Positions 53,558 through 63,732 of a DNA stretch of 64,000 nt are shown here, in pieces. Position 1 is the first letter of the stretch. Every line of letters starts with the position of its first letter. The DNA is from Nostoc sp. CHAB 5824 (lineage in GTDB: Bacteria > Cyanobacteriota > Cyanobacteriia > Cyanobacteriales > Nostocaceae): contig NZ_JAIVFT010000002.1 in assembly GCF_020829665.1 (NCBI RefSeq), forward strand, positions 124,001-188,000. The letters run 5' to 3'. A program made the position numbers and the translations under genes. The notes beneath the pieces are model-generated. The model was given only the letters and a program-made list of their open reading frames with translations. It had not been told where the DNA came from and searched no databases.

Positions 53558-54187
53558 ATGGATTTAAATTCTTTGTTCAATCTAAATACATTTATTGAAT
53601 TATTACTAGGGATTAGTTTGAGCGCGGCGGCTGGCTTTCGGGTCTTTGTACCACTGCTAGCATTGAGTGTGGCTTCAGTTTTTGGACATTTAGATTTGCC
53701 GACTAACTTTGATTGGGTGGAAACACCTCAAGCTGTAATTGTATTTGCAGTGGCTTGTTTGCTGGAAATTACTGGTTATTACATTCCTTGGTTGGATCAT
53801 CTGCTGGATATTGTAGCTACTCCTGCGGCATTTATCGCCGGGACAATCGTCACAGCATCTGTTGCTCCAGAGATGAATCCACTGGTGCAATGGACGTTAG
53901 CTTTAGTTGCTGGTGGTGGAACCGCAGGCTTAACTCAGGGATTAACGAATTTATTGCGGATAAGTTCTACTGGCGTTTCCGGTGGATTAACCAATCCTGT
54001 TGTGTCAACCATTGAGTTGCTCATTGCAATCGGACTGTCTGTGCTGGCGCTAGCTTTACCAGTGGTAGCAGGAGTGATTGTAATTGGTTTTCTAATAATT
54101 GCTATTCAAAGAATTTGGAATTTCTTCTTGAATAAACCATCTTCTCAAATTAACGAAACCGTCTCTCCATCAAGAGAATTGGGATAA
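53558..54187 (+). CDS. DUF4126 integral membrane protein
   Basis: This protein of about 209 residues is almost entirely hydrophobic, with five or six predicted membrane segments. It matches DUF4126: an N-terminal LLGISLSAAAGFRVFVPLLA, a YYIPWLDHLLDIVATPAAFIAG segment and a Gly-rich VAGGGTAGLTQGLTNLLRI loop. The function is unknown; a small channel or transporter is possible. ATG 53558 was chosen over TTG 53498 because the family begins with the hydrophobic segment just after MDLNSLFNLN. It is not in an operon with its neighbours. Confidence 0.83.
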   Translation: MDLNSLFNLNTFIELLLGISLSAAAGFRVFVPLLALSVASVFGHLDLPTNFDWVETPQAVIVFAVACLLEITGYYIPWLDHLLDIVATPAAFIAGTIVTASVAPEMNPLVQWTLALVAGGGTAGLTQGLTNLLRISSTGVSGGLTNPVVSTIELLIAIGLSVLALALPVVAGVIVIGFLIIAIQRIWNFFLNKPSSQINETVSPSRELG

Positions 54188-54218
54188 GTAGTTATGGATT
54201 GGTTTTATAACTGCCTAA

Positions 54219-54241
54219 GCGTAGCCCGTCGTAGACATCGC
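54219..54241. repeat. Dispersed palindromic repeat, copy 4 (left flank of array)
   Basis: GCGTAGCCCGTCGTAGACAT followed by CGC. Its reverse complement is found at 54587-54609 on the other side of the 21-bp array, matching over the first 20 bases. Confidence 0.6.
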
Positions 54242-54304
54242 AATTATAAAGCGATCGTAGTCTTCGGGTGTGTTAGCGCGAAAGCGTAACGCACCTTTGA
54301 TACT

Positions 54305-54556
54305 CGTGAATGAGTCTTTGAACTCCGTCGATGAACCTCAGAGCTTCGTGAATGAGTCTTTGAACTCCGTTGATGAACCTTAGAGCTTCGTGAATGAGCC
54401 TTTGAACTCCGTCAATGAACCTCAAAGCTTCGTGAATGAACCTCAGAGCTTCGTCGATGAACCTCAAAGCTTCGTCGATGAACCTTAGAGCTTCGTCGAT
54501 GAACCTCAGAGCTTTGTGAATGAGCCTTTGAACTCCGTTAACGAGTCTTTGATACT
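54305..54556. repeat. Twelve-unit 21-bp tandem repeat array
   Basis: Twelve uninterrupted units of exactly 21 bases run from 54305 to 54556, with a partial thirteenth to 54566. Two alternating types are seen: CGTGAATGAGTCTTTGAACT followed by C, and CGTCGATGAACCTCAGAGCT followed by T. The period is a multiple of three, so one frame reads as ALRFIDE/VQRLIHE-like heptads, but there is no start or context for a gene. Three more units of the same family lie at 14905-15173. Confidence 0.85.
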
Positions 54557-54586
54557 CGTGAATGAGTAAATGTTATTGCGAGGTTA

Positions 54587-54615
54587 GCGATGTCTACGAC
54601 GGGCTATGCCTACGC
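54587..54615. repeat. Dispersed palindromic repeat, copy 5 (right flank of array)
   Basis: GCGATGTCTACGACGGGCTA followed by TGCCTACGC. It is inverted relative to copy 4, so the two bracket the 21-bp array. Confidence 0.6.
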
Positions 54616-54737
54616 ACCCTGCTAATTTAAACATTACAGCCGTTTTTACGTAGGTGAAAACACTGAGCCAGTCTCTAACGCTTAGTTACGATATACTGCT
54701 TTAGTAAATATCGCTACAAAGTTGGTTAGGTTTGCAA

Positions 54738-57719
54738 GTGACAAACGAAGAACTGTTGCAAATTATTGAAAAAGCTGCCAGGGGAAAGGTAACGGAGCTA
54801 TCCCTCTCTAACAATCAACTCAGCAGCCTGCCGTCAGAAATCAGCCAACTCTCCAACTTGAAAAGGCTATACCTCGAAAACAATCAACTCAGCAACCTGC
54901 CGCCAGAAATCGGCCAACTCTCCAACTTAAAAAGGCTATCTCTCCATAAAAATCAACTCAGCAACCTGCCGCCAGAAATTAGCCAACTCTCTAACTTGAC
55001 TGAGCTATCCCTCGAAAACAATCAACTCAGCAACCTGCCGCTAGAAATCAGCCAACTCTCCAACTTGACTGAGCTATACCTCGGTAAAAATCAACTCAGC
55101 AGCCTACCGCCAGAAATCAGCCAACTCTCTAACTTGACTAAGCTATACCTCGGTAACAATCAACTCAACAGCCTGCCGCCAGAAATTAGCCAACTCTCTA
55201 ACTTGACTGAGCTATACCTCCATAACAATCAACTCAGTAGCCTACCGCCAGAAATTAGCCAACTATCCAACTTGACAAGGCTAAACCTCGGTAACAATCA
55301 ACTCAGTAGCCTGCCACCAGAAATCAGCCAACTCTCCAACTTGACAGCGCTATTTCTCGATAACAATCAACTCAGCAGCCTGCCGCCAGAAATCAGCCAA
55401 CTCTCCAACTTGACAACGCTATTCCTCAATAACAATCAACTCAACAGCCTGCCACCAGAAATCAGCCAACTCTCCAACTTGACATGGCTATCCCTCAATA
55501 ACAATCCACAATTAAGCTCGCCGCCACCTGAGATTGTCGAGCAGGGAACACAGGCAATTTTGACCTATCTTCGAGAAAGGTTAGAAGACAGTCAACAGCA
55601 GTGGGTTTCTAAGTTGCTAGTAGTTGGTGAAGGAGGTGTAGGCAAAACATCCTTATTAAGAGCATTGCGTGGTGAAGACTTCGACACCCAGGAATGTACT
55701 ACCCACGGCATTGAAATCAAATGGCTCGATTTAACCCATCCCAGCAAAGCAGGTACTACAATGCATCTGAAAACCTGGGATTTTGGCGGACAGGAAATCT
55801 ATCATGCAACCCATCAATTCTTTCTCACCAACCGCTCCCTGTTCTTACTCGCCTGGAATGCCCGACTGGGATTTGAGCAAGGTAAACTCTACTACTGGCT
55901 AGATACTATCAAAGCCTTAGCCCCAGAATCTCCGATATTACTCGTCGCCACCCACATTGATGAGCGAGATGCAGACCTTCCCCTGGCAGAGTTACGTCGC
56001 AAGTACCCCCAGATTATTGAACACTATAAAATTAGCTCTAAAATCAGCCGAGGTGTTGAAGAACTGCGGCAAGCAATTGCTGAAGCAGCCGCCAAATTAC
56101 CCTTAATGGGTGAAATCTGGCCTACTACTTGGCTAAATGCTGCCAATGCCATCCGCACTCAGCCGAAAAAACAAATCATCCCTCAACAATTGTGGGACAT
56201 CATGGCTGATTACAAAGTTGCTGACATCAGCAAAGAAGTGCTAGCGCGATGGCTGCATGAATTAGGTGAAATTCTCTACTTCCAAGACAATGACGAACTT
56301 AACGATACCGTTATTCTCAAGCCCCAGTGGGTAACTGAATATATCAGCAAAGTGCTGGAAAGCGAAGAGGTAATCAACCGTAAGGGCATTTTCACCCGTC
56401 AAGAAATGAATCAACTTTGGCGCGACTTAGAGCCATCAATGCGGGATCACTTTTTGCACCTCATGGAGCGTTTTGACCTTTCCTACCGCATTCCCGAAAA
56501 TCGGGATCTTAGTCTGGTTGTGGAACGTTTACCCCTCGACGCGCCTAATTATGAACAGAAATGGCAGCAAATTAAACAAACAGGTAAGTGCAATGAAATT
56601 TCGATGAAATTTAAACTCAATACCATTCCTGCGGGTATTCCCACTTGGTTTATTGCGCGTCAACACCGCTTCACAACTGGCATTCATTGGCGTAACGGTG
56701 TTTTATTTGCTTATGAGCAAGAACATTTAGCATTAGTGGAAGCTGTTAAAAGCGATCGCTATATTAAATTAACAGTGCGAGGCCCTAACCCGCTGAATTT
56801 CTTTGTCCTGCTTCGAGATGGCATCGAAGTCACTCTCGCCAGGTTTCCCGGATTAGACATTCAACGCACAATTCCATGTTTTGGTCATAATGGTCAACCA
56901 TGTACGCACGAATTTGACTATAAACAATTATCGCAACGCTGGGAAAAAAAGAAGGGGACAATTGAATGTCCAGAAGCTATGGAAGATGTATCAGTGCCAA
57001 AACTCTTATATGGCTTAAACTGGAATACTCAAAATGCAGTGCTAGAACGCATTGACCAGTTAGAAAAAACAGTTGTTGACGGACAAGCAGTAATTCTCGA
57101 TGAATTCAAAAATCTCCTAGAACTGACGCAACGGGGATTTACCAATGCCTTCCGCCGCGAACAAGCAACCATAGATTCTCACTGTCCCAATGTCTTTGTC
57201 CTGCGTCCCCGTGACGGTAAAGCTTGGCAAAAAAATCTAACTGGACAGAAATTAGATTTACAACTCTATTGCCAAGCACCAGGCTGTTGGCATCCCACCC
57301 AAGAAGGTGGTTTATATGAAATAAATGAACCTGCCAAATGGCTAAGAGTAACTGCACCTTATATTGGTAACTTATTCAAAGTCTTGAAATATGCCGCACC
57401 GATAATTGGCCCTTGGCTGGGTGTCGTAGATTCCAAAGAATATGAAACGCTATTTAAAAATGATTTAGAACTATTTAAAGAACTAGCAGCAAAATTACCT
57501 GAACTCAAAGAATCTGAAGATTTAGAATTAGCAGACAAAATTGCTAGAGGTGAAGATTTAGATCCAGAACGCGCTGATGGTGCTGCTTTGCGTGCCTTGC
57601 GTCAACTGTTAGATGAACAAGATCCCCAGCAGCACTGGGGTGGATTAAAGAATGTCTTGACACCAGAGGGACATTACCTGTGGCTATGCGAACACCACGC
57701 AGCCGAGTATAAACGCTAA
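54738..57719 (+). CDS. Roco protein: LRR-Roc-COR GTPase
   Basis: This protein of about 993 residues has eleven leucine-rich repeats (about residues 15-265), ten of them exactly 23 residues and nearly identical (NNQLSSLPPEISQLSNL). A Roc GTPase domain follows with P-loop GEGGVGKTSLL, switch II WDFGGQE and THID in place of NKxD. The COR domain comes next (about residues 460-720), including a tandem winged region. A C-terminal portion contains a coiled coil and several cysteines. Bacterial Roco proteins are dimeric GTPases of largely unknown role. GTG 54738 was chosen because GGTTAGG lies 7 bases upstream; an in-frame TTG at 54732 is too close to it. No kinase or death-like domain is visible. 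Confidence 0.92.
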   Translation: MTNEELLQIIEKAARGKVTELSLSNNQLSSLPSEISQLSNLKRLYLENNQLSNLPPEIGQLSNLKRLSLHKNQLSNLPPEISQLSNLTELSLENNQLSNLPLEISQLSNLTELYLGKNQLSSLPPEISQLSNLTKLYLGNNQLNSLPPEISQLSNLTELYLHNNQLSSLPPEISQLSNLTRLNLGNNQLSSLPPEISQLSNLTALFLDNNQLSSLPPEISQLSNLTTLFLNNNQLNSLPPEISQLSNLTWLSLNNNPQLSSPPPEIVEQGTQAILTYLRERLEDSQQQWVSKLLVVGEGGVGKTSLLRALRGEDFDTQECTTHGIEIKWLDLTHPSKAGTTMHLKTWDFGGQEIYHATHQFFLTNRSLFLLAWNARLGFEQGKLYYWLDTIKALAPESPILLVATHIDERDADLPLAELRRKYPQIIEHYKISSKISRGVEELRQAIAEAAAKLPLMGEIWPTTWLNAANAIRTQPKKQIIPQQLWDIMADYKVADISKEVLARWLHELGEILYFQDNDELNDTVILKPQWVTEYISKVLESEEVINRKGIFTRQEMNQLWRDLEPSMRDHFLHLMERFDLSYRIPENRDLSLVVERLPLDAPNYEQKWQQIKQTGKCNEISMKFKLNTIPAGIPTWFIARQHRFTTGIHWRNGVLFAYEQEHLALVEAVKSDRYIKLTVRGPNPLNFFVLLRDGIEVTLARFPGLDIQRTIPCFGHNGQPCTHEFDYKQLSQRWEKKKGTIECPEAMEDVSVPKLLYGLNWNTQNAVLERIDQLEKTVVDGQAVILDEFKNLLELTQRGFTNAFRREQATIDSHCPNVFVLRPRDGKAWQKNLTGQKLDLQLYCQAPGCWHPTQEGGLYEINEPAKWLRVTAPYIGNLFKVLKYAAPIIGPWLGVVDSKEYETLFKNDLELFKELAAKLPELKESEDLELADKIARGEDLDPERADGAALRALRQLLDEQDPQQHWGGLKNVLTPEGHYLWLCEHHAAEYKR
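54800..55510 (+). repeat. 69-bp coding repeats within the Roco LRR domain
   Basis: The leucine-rich repeats are encoded by about ten 69-bp direct repeats, many differing at only a few bases, including synonymous sites (for example GAAATCAGCCAACTCTCCAA recurs). Such DNA identity indicates recent expansion or gene conversion, so repeat number may vary between strains. Confidence 0.8.
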
Positions 57720-58018
57720 CTATTTTAGATTTGAGATTGCGATCTTGAATTGTAGAGAAACAATTCATTAACTATTCCCTGAACCAGTAGCAATGGTTTT
57801 GATAGCATTGAAATAGCTCCCTAGACAAAGGAAGCATTTAAAACAATTACTTAAAATTCCAACATATACTAGTAACGTATATTTAACTAGACTTAAGGTA
57901 TTATAGCGATTTTCGTTTGGATACCATAAGTGGTAAGGGTGTACAAAAGTGCGCCTCTACCAAGGACACGCCAGTTTAGCTATAAGTTTATATCTGCCGT
58001 TTTACGGGTATTAGAAAA
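57720..58018. other. Intergenic region between the Roco and amidase genes
   Basis: Just under 300 bases with no gene. It contains the composite hairpin repeat at 57902-57960 and AT-rich DNA that could hold the amidase promoter. Confidence 0.5.
57902..57960. repeat. Composite hairpin repeat, copy 2
   Basis: TATAGCGATTTTCGTTTGGA is followed by an imperfect hairpin between GTAAGGGTGTAC and GTGCGCCTCTAC (57933-57960). It is the reverse-complement arrangement of the repeat at 36110-36173. Confidence 0.5.
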
Positions 58019-58897
58019 ATGAGGTTTAAAGACTGGGCGACTAGGGTGCTACTAATCTCGCTGATGTTCATGGCTCTAATTGTAGTGCTGCTAATTGGAC
58101 GAGCGACAAAATTACAAAATAATCCGACAATATCCCGTGCATCTAATCCACAGGTTACGGCTTTCAATCAATATCCCCAGGCGCAATTTCAATCAGCGAA
58201 AGAGCCAGAGAAGAAATTTCAAAATGTTATCAAGTCCCCAGTCAAGATTAACAAGCCTGTAGCAAGGTATGTAACCACTCAAGCTTTTGCACAGTACAGG
58301 CCGAGTTATCAAGTTGTTTCGGTTGATCCAACTAACTATGGAGAACGGTACGCCCAAGATGCTAACGGCGTTCCTCTCAACAACCAACCAATTATCGTCC
58401 TCCATGAAACTGGTTATTCTGCTTCCAGCGCCATTAATTTCTTTCAAGTAGCTCATGATGATGAAAGTGTACAAGCAAGTTACCACGCTTTAATCAAGTT
58501 AGATGGAACGGTGGTTTATCTAGTACCGCCAGAAAAGCGGGCTTTTGGTGCAGCTAACTCAGTATTTGATGGTTCCCAGGGAGTGGAAACTGTGCAGACT
58601 AATCCGACTTTACCCGCGTCTGTAAATAATTTTGCCTATCACGTTTCTTTAGAAACACCGCCAGATGGTTATGACGCTAGCAGCCAACAAACCCATAGCG
58701 GCTACACGGAAGCTCAATATAATTCTCTTGCTTGGTTAATTGCTCAAAGTCAAGTCCCAGACGATCGCATCACTACGCACCATCTAGTAGACCGTTCTGG
58801 TAAAAAAGTTGACCCAATAAATTTTGATGGTAATAAATTTCTGAGCTTACTTAATACTTATCGTCAAATTAAACCAATATATAGAGTAAGTAAATAA
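58019..58897 (+). CDS. N-acetylmuramoyl-L-alanine amidase (Amidase_2)
   Basis: This 292-residue protein has an N-terminal membrane anchor or uncleaved signal (VLLISLMFMALIVVLLIG, about residues 10-27), a polar linker, then an Amidase_2/PGRP domain (about residues 110-285). Zinc ligands are visible: H in VLHETGYS, H in TTHHLVDR and D in KKVDPINF. A YHALIKLDGTVVYLVPPEKRA segment matches the family. It should cleave the bond between MurNAc and L-Ala in the periplasm, for cell-wall remodelling or septal nanopore formation. It is convergent with ribBA. Confidence 0.9.
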   Translation: MRFKDWATRVLLISLMFMALIVVLLIGRATKLQNNPTISRASNPQVTAFNQYPQAQFQSAKEPEKKFQNVIKSPVKINKPVARYVTTQAFAQYRPSYQVVSVDPTNYGERYAQDANGVPLNNQPIIVLHETGYSASSAINFFQVAHDDESVQASYHALIKLDGTVVYLVPPEKRAFGAANSVFDGSQGVETVQTNPTLPASVNNFAYHVSLETPPDGYDASSQQTHSGYTEAQYNSLAWLIAQSQVPDDRITTHHLVDRSGKKVDPINFDGNKFLSLLNTYRQIKPIYRVSK

Positions 58898-58951
58898 TTT
58901 AACGTGAGTGAGTTTGACAAACCTCTCCCTGCCTTGAACTTTATTTCAAGT

Positions 58952-58981
58952 CTGTCCCTTTCCGACGGGCGAGAGGGACAG
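58952..58981. terminator. Hairpin between convergent amidase and ribBA genes
   Basis: CTGTCCCT (58952-58959) pairs with AGGGACAG (58974-58981). A short T-rich stretch follows on the plus strand. It lies between two gene ends, so it could stop transcription in either direction. Confidence 0.45.
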
Positions 58982-59023
58982 GTTTTGCGTAGTAAAACCT
59001 TCTTAGAGGTATATTCAACCAAG

Positions 59024-60736
59024 CTATTTACTAAAGCTATAAATTTGCTGTGTCTCCAAGCGATCGCTAATCGATGAAGGCAGTGTACCATGCGGGAATG
59101 TCTGTCGATCCAGTTGGACTTGTAAATTACTCAAGGGATCGCAACCAGAAGAAATCAGAAATTCTAGTTTCTGGATGTAAGGCAGAGTTGCTAGATTATC
59201 CAGAATTTGGAAGATAGCCTGTATATAAGGATGACCATTTTGTTGATACCAATCACAGCTAGCGACTTTTGGCTGATCAAAACCCAAGTGTACTGTTAAA
59301 GATGGCTCGTCAAATATAGCGATCGCTAACGGACGCGCCTCTTCTTGCAACAATAAATCATTACTTTTCGCTAAGTGTCGCAGTTTTTCCAAGCGTTCAT
59401 AACGTTCCGTCACAGCTTCCGGGTCATCTTGCCAATGGATTGCTACTGTTACCAGATAAGTCTGTAACAGCATGTGACCCAGCTTTTTCGCCTTTGTCGC
59501 CAGGTAATAGGAATTGTAGTCATTGGCCTCAATTAATAATGGAACGCGATCAACTACTTCCATGCCATAGCCCTTAACTCCAGCAATTTTACGGGGATTA
59601 TTGGTAATCAGACGTATCTTTTTAATGCCCAAATCCATGAGCATTTGTGCGCCCATCCCGTAATCTCGCAAGTCAGCCGGAAATCCCAAACGCTCATTTG
59701 CCTCTACTGTATCTAGTCCCATATCCTGCAATGAGTAGGCTTTCAGCTTATTAATCAAGCCGATTCCCCGTCCTTCTTGACGCAGGTATACAACTACACC
59801 TTGACCCGCAGACTCAATCATTTTCAGTGCAGCTACAAGCTGCATCCGACAGTCGCAGCGCAAGGAACCCAAAGCGTCACCAGTTAAGCATTCTGAGTGC
59901 ATCCGCACCATCACTGGCTCATCTTTGAAGTTAGCTGGATCGCCCTTGACAATTGCAACGTGTTCTGTATTGTCTAAGGTGTGGCGGTAGGCGTAAATTT
60001 CAAACTGACCGAATTGACTAGGCAGCTTAGTAACCACCTCACGATACACGAGGCGATCGTGCTGTAGGCGATAACTGATTAAATCCGCAATACTAATAAT
60101 TTTTAACTTGTGACGTTTTGCATATTCGACTAACTGCTGCAACCGCGCCATTGAACCATCGGAGTTTTGAATTTCGCAAATTACCCCTGCTGGGTATAGC
60201 CCTGCTAGTCTGGCTAAGTCCACAGCCGCTTCCGTATGTCCTGCGCGTTTGAGTACGCCTCCAACTTTAGCCCGAATCGGGAAAATATGACCAGGACGAC
60301 GTAAATCAGTGGGTTTGGTGGCTGGGTTGAGAGTAACCTGGATAGTGCGAGCGCGGTCTTCCGCCGAGATGCCTGTGCTTACACCCAATTCTGGGCCGGC
60401 ATCAACACTTACAGTGAAGGCAGTTTGGTTAGTATCTGTAATGTTGCTTACCATCAAGGGTAAGTCTAGTTCGTCTAAGCGATCGCCTGTCATTGCCAAA
60501 CAAATTAGCCCTCTAGCTTCCACCGCCATGAAATTAATCATGTCGGGTGTGGCAAATTGGGCGGCACAGATTAAGTCGCCTTCATTTTCTCTATTTTCAT
60601 CATCTACCACTACAATGACGCGACCAGCTTTTAGGTCTGCTAAGGCGGCATCAATCGAATCAAATTTAAAAGCTTGGTTAGTATTAGGCTGTGACACAGA
60701 AAGATTTCCAGCTACCAACGTAAATTTTTTTAACAA
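59024..60736 (-). CDS. ribBA: Bifunctional riboflavin enzyme RibBA
   Basis: This 570-residue fusion has two parts. The N-terminal half (about residues 25-225) is 3,4-dihydroxy-2-butanone-4-phosphate synthase, with [15 protein letters not shown] and [12 protein letters not shown]. The next part (about residues 230-430) is GTP cyclohydrolase II, with zinc cysteines in [16 protein letters not shown] and the RQEGRGIGL motif. Both feed riboflavin synthesis. A further 140 residues follow that are not part of either catalytic domain; long C termini of this kind occur in cyanobacterial RibBA and their role is unknown. It is divergent from argC, with no FMN riboswitch recognised. Confidence 0.95.
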   Translation of the reverse strand: MLKKFTLVAGNLSVSQPNTNQAFKFDSIDAALADLKAGRVIVVVDDENRENEGDLICAAQFATPDMINFMAVEARGLICLAMTGDRLDELDLPLMVSNITDTNQTAFTVSVDAGPELGVSTGISAEDRARTIQVTLNPATKPTDLRRPGHIFPIRAKVGGVLKRAGHTEAAVDLARLAGLYPAGVICEIQNSDGSMARLQQLVEYAKRHKLKIISIADLISYRLQHDRLVYREVVTKLPSQFGQFEIYAYRHTLDNTEHVAIVKGDPANFKDEPVMVRMHSECLTGDALGSLRCDCRMQLVAALKMIESAGQGVVVYLRQEGRGIGLINKLKAYSLQDMGLDTVEANERLGFPADLRDYGMGAQMLMDLGIKKIRLITNNPRKIAGVKGYGMEVVDRVPLLIEANDYNSYYLATKAKKLGHMLLQTYLVTVAIHWQDDPEAVTERYERLEKLRHLAKSNDLLLQEEARPLAIAIFDEPSLTVHLGFDQPKVASCDWYQQNGHPYIQAIFQILDNLATLPYIQKLEFLISSGCDPLSNLQVQLDRQTFPHGTLPSSISDRLETQQIYSFSK

Positions 60737-61031
60737 TTTCTTCTTTTAGATTGTAGCTCCTTTATAAGGCAGAGAAGTAGACTAGCAATGATTTGATAAC
60801 GTGGCAAAAATTTTTGCCATTAAAAGCGGGATAAAGTGCAGCAACAGTAAAGGATGAAGAAGACAAGGGGGACAAAGGAACAAATAGAATATTTGATAAT
60901 TTCGCCGCGTCTTCCCTCCCGTCTGAAAAAAGTAGAGGGGTTTCAGGCGTTTTGTACGCTGTGCGTCTAGTCGCTGATATTGTTGATAGCTGATAACGAA
61001 TTCACCATTCATGGGATAAGGATTTCAGATC

Positions 61032-62090
61032 ATGGGCAAATTTAGACGCGTACCCGTTGGGATTGTTGGCGCGTCGGGCTATGGCGGAGTACAGTTAGTA
61101 CGACTACTGATGGATCATCCAGAAGTTGAACTGGTTTATTTAGGCGATGAGAGCAGTATCGGGAAATCTTTCGGGGATCTCTACCCGCATCTGGCTCATG
61201 CAGCTAACCTGCCAATAGAGGTGGTAGAACCAGAAATAATTGCTCACCGCTGTGAAGTACTTTTCTTGTCTTTACCAAATGGTCTAGCCTGCCAAATCGC
61301 GCCCAAACTATTAGAAAAAGGATGTAAAGTACTGGATTTGAGTGCAGACTATCGGTTTCGTGATTTGACAACTTATACAAATTGGTATGGCATTGAGAGA
61401 AGCGATCGCACAATTGCGGCTACAGCAGTTTATGGATTACCAGAACTTTATCGCGATCGCATTGCCGAAGCACAACTCATTGGCTGTCCTGGTTCCTATC
61501 CCACTGCTAGTCTCCTTGCACTTTCGCCACTCTTAAAGCAAGGCTTAATCAGGCCAGAAACAGCTATTATCGATGCCAAATCTGGTACATCTAGCAGTGG
61601 ACGGCAAGCTCAAACTAATTTATTACTAGCTGAAGCAGATAATTCCATCGCAGCTTTCAATATCGGTCGTCACCGCCATACCCCAGAAATTGAGCAAATT
61701 TGCAGTGACTTAGCTGGTCACGAACTCATGATCCAATTTACACCACACCTTATCCCAATGGTACGCGGTATTTTGGCTACGGTATATGCCACAATGAGCG
61801 ATCCCGGTCTAGTACGAGATGATTTAATTACAATTTTCTCAGCCTTTTACCGCAACTCTCCTTGGGTGAGAGTCTGCGGTAGCGGCGTTTACCCTCAAAC
61901 AAAATGGGCAAGCGGCAGTAACCTTTGTTATATCGGTGTAGAAGTTGACCCGCGCACAGGTCGCGTGATTGTCATGTCAGCAATTGACAATCTAATTAAA
62001 GGACAGGCGGGCCAAGCGATTCAGTGTCTAAACCTGATGATGGGCTGGGATGAAACCTTAGGGTTGCCCAAGTTGGGGTTTTATCCATGA
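61032..62090 (+). CDS. argC: N-acetyl-gamma-glutamyl-phosphate reductase ArgC
   Basis: This 352-residue NADPH enzyme performs the third step of arginine synthesis. The Rossmann start is [18 protein letters not shown] (residues 9-26). The nucleophile is C152 in [12 protein letters not shown], and a conserved [11 protein letters not shown] lies in the C-terminal catalytic domain, contributing a histidine. Length suits the type 1 family. Other arg genes are absent nearby, which is usual for cyanobacteria. It is convergent with eno, separated by an 80-base heptamer-filled gap. Confidence 0.96.
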   Translation: MGKFRRVPVGIVGASGYGGVQLVRLLMDHPEVELVYLGDESSIGKSFGDLYPHLAHAANLPIEVVEPEIIAHRCEVLFLSLPNGLACQIAPKLLEKGCKVLDLSADYRFRDLTTYTNWYGIERSDRTIAATAVYGLPELYRDRIAEAQLIGCPGSYPTASLLALSPLLKQGLIRPETAIIDAKSGTSSSGRQAQTNLLLAEADNSIAAFNIGRHRHTPEIEQICSDLAGHELMIQFTPHLIPMVRGILATVYATMSDPGLVRDDLITIFSAFYRNSPWVRVCGSGVYPQTKWASGSNLCYIGVEVDPRTGRVIVMSAIDNLIKGQAGQAIQCLNLMMGWDETLGLPKLGFYP

Positions 62091-62170
62091 TTGGGGATTG
62101 GGGATTGGGGATTAAATATACAAAATTTCCCTACCCCAGTCCCTAGTCCCTAGCCCCTAGTCCCCAGTCC
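62091..62170. repeat. Heptamer repeats between argC and eno
   Basis: Tandem TTGGGGA units face tandem CTAGTCC units and fill the gap between two convergent genes. The opposite orientation of the two blocks lets them form a hairpin, which may help end both transcripts. Confidence 0.65.
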
Positions 62171-63487
<1,317 letters not shown>

Positions 63488-63732
63488 TTACGCATACAGT
63501 CCAGCTGCCTAACCCAATCGCTAGCATAGGCGTTTAAGAGACTTTATTGGCTGAGATTAAAGAAGATTTCCATTATATGGATAGGGATCAACGCCAAAAA
63601 TGGGTAAGAGAATGTTTATCCTGCCCTTTACCTTTTAATTCTTTTTCTGATGGCATTTCTACCTTCAGACTTTGAGCTAGGTAAAATGTTGGCAGAGAAT
63701 AACACTAAATCAATTACAGAGAAAAGGTCAAT

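Larger units (their letters stand above)
54188..54737. other. Intergenic region filled by a tandem repeat array
   Basis: Between the DUF4126 and Roco genes lie a dispersed repeat, a 12-unit 21-bp array and an inverted copy of the dispersed repeat. About 120 bases then remain as a possible promoter for the Roco gene. No gene is supported; a minus-strand ORF over the array only reads the repeat. Confidence 0.65.

Noticed and set aside
54273..54467. Minus-strand ORF with ALRFIDE/VQRLIHE repeats
   Set aside because: It is only the translation of a 21-bp non-coding tandem array whose period is a multiple of three; there is no ribosome binding site or gene context.
54305..54566. CRISPR-like array
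   Set aside because: The units are contiguous 21-bp tandem repeats with no unique spacers, and no cas genes are in the window.
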